This document shows positions 16,017 to 24,110 of a stretch of DNA of 64,000 nt, piece by piece (within the stretch, counting starts at the first letter, position 1; each line of letters opens with the position of its first letter). Under the pieces are notes generated by a model that was not told the DNA's origin, did no database searches, and saw nothing but the letters and a program-made list of their open reading frames with translations. Source of the DNA: Spongiactinospora rosea (GTDB lineage: Bacteria; Actinomycetota; Actinomycetes; Streptosporangiales; Streptosporangiaceae); the NCBI RefSeq assembly GCF_003315795.1, contig NZ_QMEY01000001.1, positions 806,001 to 870,000 of the forward strand, given 5' to 3'. Position numbers and translations under genes: made by a program.

Positions 16017-19000
16017 CCGCCCCACGATAGCGGGCGGGCGCAGGGCGGCAGGAAGGCCGTGCCGGGCAGGTAGCGGTTCCATTCCGCGCGGGTGACCGGG
16101 GGATGGGCCAGGCCGCAGACCTGCGCGGCGACCCGGCCGAGGTCGGTGTCCCAGAGCCGGGCGGTGGCATCCGCGCCGCCGGTGACCAGGGTGGAGCCGT
16201 CGGGGCTGAACGCGGCCGACAGCACCCGGGCGGTGTGGCCCGCCAGGACGGCCGGCGGGCCGGGGGCGGCGGGGTCGGTGATGTCCCACAGCCGGGCCGT
16301 GCCGTCGAAGCTGGCGGTGGCGACCACCCGTCCGCCGGGGTGGAAGACGACGTCGGAGACGGCGTTCGCATGGCCGGTCAGGATGGCGACGGGGCGCGGG
16401 GCGGCGGGGACCGTGATGTCCCACAGCCTGGCCGTACCGTCCGCGCTCGCGGTGGCCAGCAGCCGCCCCCCGGGGTGGAAGTCGACGTTCATGACGGCGT
16501 TCGTGTGACCGGCCAGGATGGCGGCCGGGCGCGGGGCGGCGGGGGCGGTGATGTCCCACAGCCGGGCGGTGCCGTCTGCGCTCGCGGTGGCCAGCAGCGT
16601 GCCGTCCGGGGCGATGGCGACGTCGTCCACCGCGTCGGTGTGGCCGGTCAGGATCGCGAGCGGGGCCGGGCGGCGGCGGTCCGCGACGTCCCACAGCCGG
16701 GCGGTGGTGTCCTGGCTGGAACTGGCCACGATGCGCCGGCGCGGGTGGTAGGCGACGCCCGTCACGTTCAGCGTGTGCCCGACGAGCCGGGACAGCGGCA
16801 CCTCCGGGCGCTCGGCGTCCCACAGCCGCAGCGTGCGGTCCAGGCTCGCGGTGACCAGCGTACGGCCGTCCGGGCTGAACGCCGCGCCGGAGACGTTGTC
16901 GGTATGCCCGCCCGGCCGGGCCCGTACGGCGGGCCGCCCCCGCTCGCTCAGGTCCAGCAGTTGCGAGGTCTTGTAGCTCCCGGCCAGCAGCGCCTTGCCG
17001 TCCGGGCGGTACGCCACCGCGTTGACCGTCCCGGTGTGCCCGCCGATGACCGGCGCGCGTACGCTCCACAGCCGTACCGTGGTGTCCTTGGAGGCGGTCG
17101 CCAGCCTGCCGCCGGACGGGTCGAACGCGACCCCGTAGACGACGTCGCCATGGCCGCTCAGCGTGACCGGCGCGCCCGCGAACTTCGGATCGGCGATGTC
17201 CCACAGCCGCGCGGTCAGGTCGTAGCTGCCGGTGGCGATCGTGTGCCCGTCCGCCGCGAACGCGATCGACACGATGCCGCTCTCATGGCCGGGCAGCTCG
17301 GCCAGGAACCGGGGGCGGCGTGGGTCGGCCACGTCCCACAGCCGCAGCGCGTTGTCGAAGCCGCCGGTGGCCAGGGTACGTCCGTCCGGGCTGAACGCCG
17401 CCGCCAGCACCCGGTCCGCGTGCCCGGTGAGCGTGGGCAGCGCGACCGGACGGGCGGGGTCGGTGACGTCCCAGCGCCACACCCGCGCGTCGCCCCCCGC
17501 CGCGACCAGGGTGCGCCCGTCGGGGCTGAAGGCCGTCTCGTTGAACACGCCGGGCAGCGTGGCGAGGGTCCTCGGGCGGGCCCTGTCGGTGATGTCCCAC
17601 AGCCGCGCGGTCTCGTCCTCGCTCACGGTGGACACCGTGCGGCCGTCGGGGGCGAAGGTGATCTCCGAGATCCGGCCGGCGTGGCCGGTGAGCGTGGCCA
17701 GCGGCCTCGGCCGGCGGGGGTCCGTGACGTCCCACAGCCTGCCGGTGGTGTCGCTGCTGGAGGTCGCGAGCAGTTCGCCGTCCCTGCTGAACGCCACGTC
17801 GGTCACGTCGTCGGTGTGCGCGGTCAGCGTCGCGAGCGGCAGCGGGCGGCCCGCGTCGGTAACGTTCCACAGCCGGGCGGTGGCGTCGGCGCTCGCGGTG
17901 GCCAGGACCCGCCCGCCGGGGTGGAACGCCACGCCGAACACCGTCGCGCGATGGCCGGTCACCCGGGTCGCGAAGGGCGCCGACAGGCTGCTGAGCAGGC
18001 TCCCGCGGGCCTCAGCGGTGGGCGCCAGCCGGTACGCGGCCAGGGCGAGCTGCGCGGCCAGCGCCGGGTTGGTGGCGCGCAGCGCGGTGGTCTCCGCGGC
18101 GACCTTCCGCGACAGCGCCTCGTCGCGCTGCCGGGTCGCCGTGCCCTCCGAGCGGATCGCCGCGAACGACGCGCCGAGCGCGAGCACGAGCGACAGCAGC
18201 AGCGCGCCGATGGTCCGGTACAGCCTGCGGGTACGGCGGCGCGCGTGGCGCACGCTCGCGTCGAAGAACGCCAGGGCCAGCGGCGGCAGCTCGGACCGGT
18301 GGTCGCCGATCCACTCCTGGGCGGCGGCCAGCCGGGCGCCCCGGTAGAGCGCTCCGGGGTCGCGCCCGTCGCGCTGCCAGGACTCCGCGGCGGCCACCAG
18401 CCGCCGCCCGGCGATCAGGCCCGCCCGGTCGGCGTCCAGCCAGGACCGCAGCCGGGGCCAGGCGGTCAGCAGCGCCTCGTGGCTGATCTCCACCGTGCCG
18501 GTGTCGGCGGTGATCAGGCGCTGCGCGATGAACCGGTCCAGTACGTCCTCGGTCTCGGCCTGGGAGGCGTCGCCGCGGGCGGCGAGGAGTTCGGCGGTGG
18601 TGGCCCTGCGGCGGGTGTCGGCGGTGTCGGTGCCCAGGTGGACCAGGTGCAGGAACAGCCGCCTGGCCACCTCCTGCTGCTCGGCGGACAGTGAGTCGTA
18701 GACCGCGCCGGCGGTGGCGGCGACCGCGCCGTCGATGCCGCCCACGGCCCGGTAGTCGGCGACGGTGAGCTTCTTGCCGCGTCCGTGTCGCCAGCTCGCG
18801 TACAGGGCGTGCGACAACAGCGGCAGGACCCCCGGCTCGTGCGCCCCCTTTCCCCCGCCGGGCGGGGCGACGTCGCGGAGGAGGAGTTCGACCAGGCCGT
18901 CCTCGATGGGGGTCCTCGCCCGGCGGGCGGGTTCGACGATCGCCTCGCGCAGTTCGGCCGCGCTCATCGGCCCGACGGTGATCTGACCGGCGCGTACGGC

Positions 19001-19867
19001 GTCCACGAGCTGCGGGTACCGCAGCGCGGGCGCGTAGAAGTCGGCGCGCAGCGCGATCACCACCAGCGCCCCGCCCGAGGCCGCCGCCGACGCTCCGGCC
19101 ACGAACAGGCGTCGCTCGCCCTCGTCGTCGCACGCGGTGAACAACTCCTCGAACTGGTCGATCACCAGCACCGGACGCCCGCCGCCCGCCTTTCCCGCGT
19201 AGTCCGCGCAGCGGCCGGGGTCCGCGCGTACCGCCTCGGTCACCTCGGCGACGGGCGCGGCGGCCAGGGCGGCCAGTCTGGCCGCCAGTTCGTCCACCGG
19301 CCGGGGGCCAGGGGTGAACAGCTCGATCGGCCAGTCCGCCGAACCGGGCAGCGCCCCGCCGCGCAGCGCGGCGATCAGCCCGGCGCGCAGCAGCGAGGAC
19401 TTCCCCGAGCCGGACGCGCCGACCACGACCAGCACCCCCGCCCCGGTCGCGAGCCGCTCGATGAGCAGGCCGGTCAGGGCGCGGCGGCCGAAGAACCAAT
19501 CGGCGTCCTCCGGCTGGAACCCGGCCAGCCCCCGGTAGGGCTCGGGGCCCGCGGGCCGGGGACCGGGCGCGCGGCGTACCCGGTGCCAGGCCGCCAGCCA
19601 GCGTTCGGCCTGCTCCGGGTCGCGCACCCCGCACACCTCGAGCACCCGCAGCAGCAGGTCGCGGGAGGCGCTGGCGGGCAGCCCGCGACCGGCGAACCAG
19701 TCGCCCACCGTCGTGTGCGCCCCCTGCACGCCGATCTTGGCGGCCACCTGCCGGACGGTCAGCTCCGCCTGCTCGCGAAGCAGCGACAGCTCCGTGGCGA
19801 AGTCTTCTCTGCGTTGCACCCGGTCCGGGTCGGGCGGCCCGCCGGGCGCTGGCGACGAGGTGGGCAT
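16013..19867 (-). CDS. HTH-nSTAND NTPase with 14 WD40 repeats
   Basis: A 1284-residue signalling protein. Residues about 20-80 form an XRE-like HTH. EPYRGLAGFQPEDADWFFGR (about 109-128) introduces an nSTAND1 NTPase with Walker A GASGSGKSS (150-158) and Walker B VLVIDQFEELF. A single transmembrane helix near residues 545-570 precedes 14 WD40 repeats (GH...WD spacing), enough for two seven-bladed propellers. The ATG at 19867 follows AGGAGG. STAND proteins switch on ligand binding, and the propellers are likely sensors or scaffolds. The stop is coupled to the LigD-type polymerase gene. Confidence 0.9.
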   Translation of the reverse strand: MPTSSPAPGGPPDPDRVQRREDFATELSLLREQAELTVRQVAAKIGVQGAHTTVGDWFAGRGLPASASRDLLLRVLEVCGVRDPEQAERWLAAWHRVRRAPGPRPAGPEPYRGLAGFQPEDADWFFGRRALTGLLIERLATGAGVLVVVGASGSGKSSLLRAGLIAALRGGALPGSADWPIELFTPGPRPVDELAARLAALAAAPVAEVTEAVRADPGRCADYAGKAGGGRPVLVIDQFEELFTACDDEGERRLFVAGASAAASGGALVVIALRADFYAPALRYPQLVDAVRAGQITVGPMSAAELREAIVEPARRARTPIEDGLVELLLRDVAPPGGGKGAHEPGVLPLLSHALYASWRHGRGKKLTVADYRAVGGIDGAVAATAGAVYDSLSAEQQEVARRLFLHLVHLGTDTADTRRRATTAELLAARGDASQAETEDVLDRFIAQRLITADTGTVEISHEALLTAWPRLRSWLDADRAGLIAGRRLVAAAESWQRDGRDPGALYRGARLAAAQEWIGDHRSELPPLALAFFDASVRHARRRTRRLYRTIGALLLSLVLALGASFAAIRSEGTATRQRDEALSRKVAAETTALRATNPALAAQLALAAYRLAPTAEARGSLLSSLSAPFATRVTGHRATVFGVAFHPGGRVLATASADATARLWNVTDAGRPLPLATLTAHTDDVTDVAFSRDGELLATSSSDTTGRLWDVTDPRRPRPLATLTGHAGRISEITFAPDGRTVSTVSEDETARLWDITDRARPRTLATLPGVFNETAFSPDGRTLVAAGGDARVWRWDVTDPARPVALPTLTGHADRVLAAAFSPDGRTLATGGFDNALRLWDVADPRRPRFLAELPGHESGIVSIAFAADGHTIATGSYDLTARLWDIADPKFAGAPVTLSGHGDVVYGVAFDPSGGRLATASKDTTVRLWSVRAPVIGGHTGTVNAVAYRPDGKALLAGSYKTSQLLDLSERGRPAVRARPGGHTDNVSGAAFSPDGRTLVTASLDRTLRLWDAERPEVPLSRLVGHTLNVTGVAYHPRRRIVASSSQDTTARLWDVADRRRPAPLAILTGHTDAVDDVAIAPDGTLLATASADGTARLWDITAPAAPRPAAILAGHTNAVMNVDFHPGGRLLATASADGTARLWDITVPAAPRPVAILTGHANAVSDVVFHPGGRVVATASFDGTARLWDITDPAAPGPPAVLAGHTARVLSAAFSPDGSTLVTGGADATARLWDTDLGRVAAQVCGLAHPPVTRAEWNRYLPGTAFLPPCARPLSWGG

Positions 19868-19974
19868 CCGGCCTCCTGACGATGACTGGTACCTGATTGT
19901 CGTCAGAGCAGCACACATGGTTACAGGAACATCCGGTGGCGTTAGCCGTACGCGACCCCGGGCACCCGGAGGGC

Positions 19975-20838
19975 ATGGCACAGGAATCCAAGAGCGAACG
20001 GCCGGAGCAGAGCCAGCCGTACCCGGGGCGTACCCGCGAGATGGCGCCAGGGCCCAACGACGAGATGCGCGACTACGCGGGCCGGGACCTCCTGGCGGGC
20101 AAACGGGCGCTGATCACCGGCGGCGACTCGGGGATCGGCCGCGCGGTCGCCGTCGCGTTCGCCAAGGAGGGCGCGGACATCGCCATCGCGTACCTGAGCG
20201 AGCACGAGGACGCCGCGCACACCAAGAAGCTGGTCGAGGCCGCCGGACGGCAGTGCGTGCTCATCCCCGGCGACCTCGCCGACGCGAGCCGCTGCCAGGC
20301 GGCCGTCCAGCAGGCGGTCAGCGAACTGGGCGGGCTGGACATCCTGGTGAACAACGTGGCCTGCCAAGCCGGGGTCGAGTCCCTGGAGGAACTGTCCGAC
20401 CAGCAGTGGGAGCACACGTTCGCGGTCAACATCCACAGCTACTTCCGGGTGACCAAGGCGGCGCTGCCGTACCTGAAGGCGGGCAGCGCGATCATCAACA
20501 CCTCGTCCATCAACGGGCTGCGCGGCAACAAGTCGCTGATCGACTACGCGGCCACCAAGGGTGCGATCAACGCGTTCACCTACTCGATGGCGCAGAACCT
20601 GGTCGATCGCGGCATCCGGATCAACGCGGTGGCCCCCGGCCCGGTCTGGACGCCGCTGATCCCGGCCACCCTGCCGCCGGAGAAGGTCGCGATGTTCGGG
20701 CAGCAGGTGCCGATGCGGCGGGCCGCCGACCCGGACGAGATCGCGCCGTCGTACGTGTTCTTCGCGTCGGAGAAGCTGTCGTCCTACTACACGGGCGAGG
20801 TCCTGGCCCCGATCGGTGGAGAGACCCTGCCGGGCTGA
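19975..20838 (+). CDS. SDR-family oxidoreductase (YghA/glucose dehydrogenase-like)
   Basis: A 287-residue short-chain dehydrogenase. The cofactor loop is TGGDSGIGRA (about residues 54-63), NNVA follows the fourth strand, and the catalytic Ser/Tyr/Lys are in NTSSINGL and DYAATKGA. The ~45-residue Pro-rich N-terminal extension is typical of the YghA subgroup, often annotated as general stress oxidoreductases. The ATG at 19975 matches the usual N-terminal length; a GTG at 19936 is an alternative. Divergent from the nSTAND gene with about 107 bases between. Confidence 0.88.
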   Translation: MAQESKSERPEQSQPYPGRTREMAPGPNDEMRDYAGRDLLAGKRALITGGDSGIGRAVAVAFAKEGADIAIAYLSEHEDAAHTKKLVEAAGRQCVLIPGDLADASRCQAAVQQAVSELGGLDILVNNVACQAGVESLEELSDQQWEHTFAVNIHSYFRVTKAALPYLKAGSAIINTSSINGLRGNKSLIDYAATKGAINAFTYSMAQNLVDRGIRINAVAPGPVWTPLIPATLPPEKVAMFGQQVPMRRAADPDEIAPSYVFFASEKLSSYYTGEVLAPIGGETLPG

Positions 20839-20912
20839 ACCCCGGCGGTCTTGGGGTGTGCGACTCCGATCACCACCCGGTACGGCATGGTCTGGCCTGG
20901 CCGGAAAATCGA

Positions 20913-20942
20913 TTGACGTGCCGCGGCGCGGTTTCCTAGCCT
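20913..20942 (+). promoter_or_regulatory. Promoter TTGACG-18-TAGCCT
   Basis: A good housekeeping-type promoter: TTGACG, 18 bases, TAGCCT. Initiation is expected about seven bases further, at or next to the ATG at 20949, so the message would start directly at a tiny ORF and run toward the L32 gene. Confidence 0.55.
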
Positions 20943-20948
20943 GCCGAC

Positions 20949-20978
20949 ATGGACAGCCCCGAGGCATCGAGACGCTAG
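20949..20978 (+). CDS. Leaderless 9-codon ORF, possible leader peptide
   Basis: ATG at 20949 lies six bases after a -10 box and encodes MDSPEASRR before TAG. A hairpin (CCGCC...GGCGG) follows directly. This looks like a leaderless leader peptide in the long 5' region of the L32 gene, but the peptide has no obvious regulatory codon run. Confidence 0.3.
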   Translation: MDSPEASRR

Positions 20979-21230
20979 CCGCCGCCCGTCCGGCGGTTTC
21001 CGCGATGTCCTGTCATCGGATCGCCGTTGTGCGCGCTGTCCGCCGTCCGGGCCGCGCCCTGGCCGCTTCTCAGGCCGGCGCCGATCCGCGTTCTCGATGC
21101 GGAGTTCCATGCCTTTCGCCATCCATGGTCTCGGGGACGGCGTCGCCCTGAGCCTGCGGCCCGAGATCGGGCCCGACCCGCCCCTCCTTCTCCGACCCTG
21201 TGCACAGCCCAGCGAGGAGAAGGACGTCCG
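20979..21230 (+). other. Long untranslated region ahead of L32
   Basis: About 250 bases with no gene that can be supported. It contains one hairpin just after the small ORF and a GAGGAGAAGG ribosome site immediately before the L32 start. No Zur-type operator was seen. Confidence 0.4.
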
Positions 21231-21407
21231 ATGGCCGCATCCGGCTTCAGAAGGAAATCACGGGCCAACACCAGGTCCCGCCGTTCGCAGTGGAAGGCGC
21301 GGCCCGCCGCGCTGACCCGCTGCCCCAACCCGGCTTGCGGCGAGCGCACGTACGCGCACCGGGCCTGTACCGCCTGCGGGCAGTACCGGGGCCGCCAGGT
21401 CCTGTAG
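21231..21407 (+). CDS. rpmF: Ribosomal protein bL32, zinc-ribbon (C+) form
   Basis: A 58-residue basic protein. The N-terminal [17 protein letters not shown] and C-terminal [10 protein letters not shown] match bL32. Four Cys (CPNPAC and CTAC) form the zinc ribbon, so this is the Zn-binding paralogue. The N-terminus [10 protein letters not shown] deviates from the usual MAVPKRKMS, suggesting a divergent second copy. It is monocistronic, with a GAGGAGAAGG ribosome site and a strong terminator 19 bases downstream. Confidence 0.85.
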   Translation: MAASGFRRKSRANTRSRRSQWKARPAALTRCPNPACGERTYAHRACTACGQYRGRQVL

Positions 21408-21425
21408 CACCCCGTGGAACCACGC

Positions 21426-21456
21426 GCCCACCGGCCCGCTCGTACGGCCGGTGGGC
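21426..21456 (+). terminator. Hairpin terminator after rpmF
   Basis: GCCCACCGGCC and GGCCGGTGGGC form an 11-bp perfect stem with a 9-base loop, starting 19 bases after the L32 stop. Confidence 0.75.
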
Positions 21457-21510
21457 GTGTTAGGGTGCGGCCCTGCTCATGGCCGGGAGGATGAGGGGGA
21501 GGTACGGACG

Positions 21511-22218
21511 GTGAGTGAACCGCCGGTGTCGCTGCCGGTCATGTATCAGCGCTGGTCGTGGATGACGTTCGCGCACTGGCGCTATCCGGCGCCGGTCGTT
21601 CAGAGACTGCTGCCCGATGGGCTCACCGTGGAGACGTACCGCGATGACGCCTGGGTGGGGCTGGCGATGTTCCTGATGGAAGGGGTACGCCCGCCGGGGT
21701 TGCCCGCCGTGCCGTGGTTGTCACGGTTCCCCGAGACGAACGTGCGGACCTACGTCCGCGACCGGCAGGGGCGCAGCGGGATCCGGTTCCTGTCGCTGGA
21801 CGCCGCGCGGCTGCCCGCCGTGCTCGGCGGGCGGGCCGGTTTCGGGCTGCCCTACTTCTGGTCGCGCATGTCGGTCGGCAAGGCCGGGCCGCGCGTGCGC
21901 TACCAGTGCCGCCGCCACTGGCCCGGACCGCGCGGGGCGCGCGGTGACGCCGAGGTCGAGGTGGGCGAGGCGTTCACCGAAGACGAGTACGACGAGCAGT
22001 CGCACTTCCTGATCGAACGCTACCGGCTCTTCACCCGCATGGCCGGACGCCTGGCCACGGCCAGGGTCGAGCACCCGCGCTGGCCGCTGCGGCACGCCCG
22101 GCTGCGCGCCCTGGACCAGAGCCTGCTCCAGGCGGGCGGCCTCCCCGAGCCGTACGGCTCGCCGCTGCTGCACGCGTCGGCGGGCGTTCCGGTGCGGATC
22201 GGCATGCCGCACCGGTGA
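21511..22218 (+). CDS. DUF2071 (YqjF-like) protein
   Basis: A 235-residue cytoplasmic protein. MYQRWSWMTFAHWRYPAPVVQRLLPDGL, VGLAMFLMEGVRPPGLPAVPWLSRFPETNVRTYV and the Pro-Glu-Thr-Asn core are diagnostic of DUF2071. The family has an acetoacetate-decarboxylase-like fold but no established reaction. Start is GTG at 21511 with a GGGGGAGG ribosome site about eight bases upstream. It converges on the two small membrane genes with no gap. Confidence 0.85.
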   Translation: MSEPPVSLPVMYQRWSWMTFAHWRYPAPVVQRLLPDGLTVETYRDDAWVGLAMFLMEGVRPPGLPAVPWLSRFPETNVRTYVRDRQGRSGIRFLSLDAARLPAVLGGRAGFGLPYFWSRMSVGKAGPRVRYQCRRHWPGPRGARGDAEVEVGEAFTEDEYDEQSHFLIERYRLFTRMAGRLATARVEHPRWPLRHARLRALDQSLLQAGGLPEPYGSPLLHASAGVPVRIGMPHR

Positions 22219-22488
22219 CTATCGCTCGCGGGTGTCGCCGCGCTCGAGCCGCCGTACGGCGAGCAGCCCGCCGATGCCCGGGATCAGCGCGCGCAGCCGG
22301 ACCCCGGGCACGATGGGCGCGCGGGCCAGCAAAGTGATCATGATGACCACGAGGTAGGCCGCGCCGTGCAGCGGGCCCATGACCGCACTGACCGGCTTGG
22401 CGTGCGCGGTGACCAGGTTGACCAGCAGAATCACCAGCGAGATCGCCTCGATGGCGGACGCGAGGCGCAGTACCGGCAGCCCGCTCAT
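22219..22488 (-). CDS. DUF3817 small membrane protein
   Basis: An 89-residue protein with three hydrophobic helices (about 5-25, 35-55, 60-78). The spacing and the AVMGPLHGAAYLV segment match DUF3817 integral membrane proteins. Its ATG overlaps the stop of the upstream membrane gene (ATGA), so the two are coupled. Function unknown. Confidence 0.75.
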   Translation of the reverse strand: MSGLPVLRLASAIEAISLVILLVNLVTAHAKPVSAVMGPLHGAAYLVVIMITLLARAPIVPGVRLRALIPGIGGLLAVRRLERGDTRER

Positions 22489-22961
22489 CCGGCCGCTCCC
22501 GAGCCGGGCTGGACGACCATCAGCACCACGATGGCGGTCCACAGCAGGTTGTAGACACCGGAGAGCATGCTCAGGGTGCGCAGCCCGGCGCGGTCGCCGG
22601 GGTCGGCGAGCGCGTCGCGCTGCCGCGGGTAGATCTGCATGGCGACCAGGCCGCCCGCGACGGCGGTGAGGATCATCGCGAGGATCACCCAGAGCTGCAT
22701 GGTACGGCCCTGCATGACGGCCAGGACGAGCCCGGCGACCGGCACGATGAGGCCCGCGATGCCGTAGCCGCGGGTGATGCGGTGCAGCGCGGCGGCCACC
22801 GCGCGGCTGCGTTCCTCGGGTGGGTCCGTGCCCGCGGGCACGGTGGCGGCCAGCGGTACGTAGCGGGGGAACAGGCTGGTGGCGATGGCCGAACCGCCGA
22901 CGAACACGATGCCGCCGATGATGTGCACCACGAGCAGGAGGGCTTCCACAGGCGTCTCCAT
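22485..22961 (-). CDS. DUF2269-like integral membrane protein
   Basis: A 158-residue protein with four membrane helices. The first helix has VVHIIGGIVFVGGSAIA, typical of DUF2269/CopD-like small membrane proteins that place a His in helix one. The start codon lies beside one of two palindromic operators, and the MarR gene is directly upstream in the same direction. Regulation by that MarR protein is likely. Confidence 0.7.
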   Translation of the reverse strand: METPVEALLLVVHIIGGIVFVGGSAIATSLFPRYVPLAATVPAGTDPPEERSRAVAAALHRITRGYGIAGLIVPVAGLVLAVMQGRTMQLWVILAMILTAVAGGLVAMQIYPRQRDALADPGDRAGLRTLSMLSGVYNLLWTAIVVLMVVQPGSGAAG

Positions 22962-22964
22962 GAC

Positions 22965-22981
22965 CTTCAGGGAGCCTGAAG
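22965..22981. promoter_or_regulatory. MarR operator 1, CTTCAGG-N3-CCTGAAG
   Basis: A perfect inverted repeat with 7-bp arms, four bases upstream of the DUF2269 ATG. It shares the TTCAGG/CCTGAA arms with the second site 30 bases away. Confidence 0.65.
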
Positions 22982-22993
22982 CTTAACACGCAA

Positions 22994-23012
22994 CCTTCAG
23001 GGTCCCTGAAGG
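22994..23012. promoter_or_regulatory. MarR operator 2, 19-bp perfect palindrome
   Basis: CCTTCAGGG, T, CCCTGAAGG. The centre is 30 bp (about three helical turns) from the first site, so both dimers would sit on the same face. It falls between the MarR stop and the DUF2269 start. There is no loop, so it is not a terminator. Confidence 0.7.
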
Positions 23013-23015
23013 GGC

Positions 23016-23450
23016 TCAGGACTCCTGGGTGAGCACCGTGCGGATGGTCTCGGCCACCCGCCGCCGCATCGGATCGGCGTCCGGGCCGAACAGCTCCTCG
23101 TCCACCCCCCGCAGCGCGGTTTTCGCCGCCCGCAGCAGCCGCGCGCCCTCCTGCGTGAGCTCGATCGCCGAGGCCGCCCCAGCGCGGGCCGTGTTGTCGC
23201 GTACCAGGCCCGCGCCCACGAGCGTTCGCACGGCCCCGTGCGCGCTCTGCACGGTGATCCCCGACATCCTGGCCAGGTCGCTGAACGAGATGCCGGGCAC
23301 CGCGGCGATGTGACCGAGCATGCCGAACCTGCCCACCGTGAGGTCGAGCGGCGCGAGCGCGGCGTTGAGCCGGGTCTCGACCTGCCGGGCCAGGGTGAGC
23401 ACGACGATGGAAGGGCTGGTCGGGGGGCTGGTCCGGTCGTCTTCGGTCAC
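23016..23450 (-). CDS. MarR-family transcriptional regulator
   Basis: A 144-residue protein with the MarR winged helix in the middle: FGMLGHIAAVPGISFSDLARMSGITVQSAHGAVRTLVGAGLV, then a wing region and ELTQEGARLLRAAK. The GTG at 23450 directly follows GGAGGT, too close for an ideal ribosome site, so translation may start slightly downstream. Twin palindromes between its stop and the membrane genes are the probable targets. It is divergent from a TetR gene about 67 bases away. Confidence 0.85.
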   Translation of the reverse strand: MTEDDRTSPPTSPSIVVLTLARQVETRLNAALAPLDLTVGRFGMLGHIAAVPGISFSDLARMSGITVQSAHGAVRTLVGAGLVRDNTARAGAASAIELTQEGARLLRAAKTALRGVDEELFGPDADPMRRRVAETIRTVLTQES

Positions 23451-23486
23451 ACCTCCAGTGTTCCGTAGGTTGCCTTGTCCATGGAC

Positions 23487-23508
23487 TATGACTGACCGGT
23501 CAGTCATA
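23487..23508. promoter_or_regulatory. TetR operator, 22-bp perfect palindrome
   Basis: Arms TATGACTGACC and GGTCAGTCATA meet with no spacer. The inner TGACTGACCGGTCAGTCA is a classic AcrR/TetR-type site. It ends eight bases before the TetR ATG, so it must overlap that gene's promoter and indicates autorepression. Confidence 0.75.
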
Positions 23509-23516
23509 ATGCTGCC

Positions 23517-24110
23517 ATGATGAGCCCCAAACGCGTGGACAAGTCCGCCAGGCGGCAGGAGATCCTGGAGGCGGCGGTGCGGGTCTTCGCCCGCCGCGGC
23601 TTCGCCGCCGGCCGCATCGAGGACGTCGCGGCCGAGGCCGGGATCGCCAAGGGCAGCGTCTACCTCTACTTCGACAGCCGCGAGGAGATCCTGCAGGCCG
23701 CGTTCGAGGCGCTGGCCGCCGGGTCCCGGGAGATCGTCGGCCGGGCCCGTACCCCGGGGACCCCGCCATTGGACCGGCTCGCCGCCCTCATCCGCGACGT
23801 GATCGCCTCGGTCACGGTCAGCCCCGAGCCGGCCCGCCTGCTGCTCGACCTGTACGGCTCGGGCGCGCGCGAGGAGGGCCTGCCGCTGCACATGGCCGAG
23901 ATCTACCGCGAGTACCGCACGGTCATCGCCGCCCTGCTGGCGGAGGCCGCCGCCGAGGGCTCGGCCCGGCCGGGCGTGGGCGCGGCGGAGGCCGCCGTGA
24001 TCGTCGGGGCGATCGAGGGCTGCCTGCTGCAATGGATCATCGATCCGGCCCTCCCGATCACCGAGCTCACCGGGCCCATCGTCACCGTGTGCCTGGGCGG
24101 GGTCCGATGA
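23517..24110 (+). CDS. TetR-family repressor
   Basis: A 197-residue regulator. The HTH is residues about 12-60 (RRQEILEAAVRVFARRGFAAGRIEDVAAEAGIAKGSVYLYFDSREEIL). The C-terminal ligand domain is helical. Two ATGs (23517, 23520) are in frame; the 5' leader is very short because the operator ends at 23508. The stop overlaps the next ATG (ATGA), so the downstream membrane protein is the likely target. Confidence 0.9.
   Translation: MMSPKRVDKSARRQEILEAAVRVFARRGFAAGRIEDVAAEAGIAKGSVYLYFDSREEILQAAFEALAAGSREIVGRARTPGTPPLDRLAALIRDVIASVTVSPEPARLLLDLYGSGAREEGLPLHMAEIYREYRTVIAALLAEAAAEGSARPGVGAAEAAVIVGAIEGCLLQWIIDPALPITELTGPIVTVCLGGVR

Noticed and set aside
16100..18000. Regularly spaced DNA repeats that could suggest a CRISPR array
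   Set aside because: Repeats are ~130 bases, coding, and encode WD40 units; there are no short identical repeats with unique spacers and no cas genes.
16103..18694. Long plus-strand open frame antisense to the WD40 gene
   Set aside because: Arg/Gly/Pro-rich text with no motif; the minus-strand frame has clear nSTAND and WD40 motifs.
22994..23012. Terminator after the MarR gene
   Set aside because: The repeat has a one-base centre, so no hairpin loop can form; a dimeric operator is the better reading.
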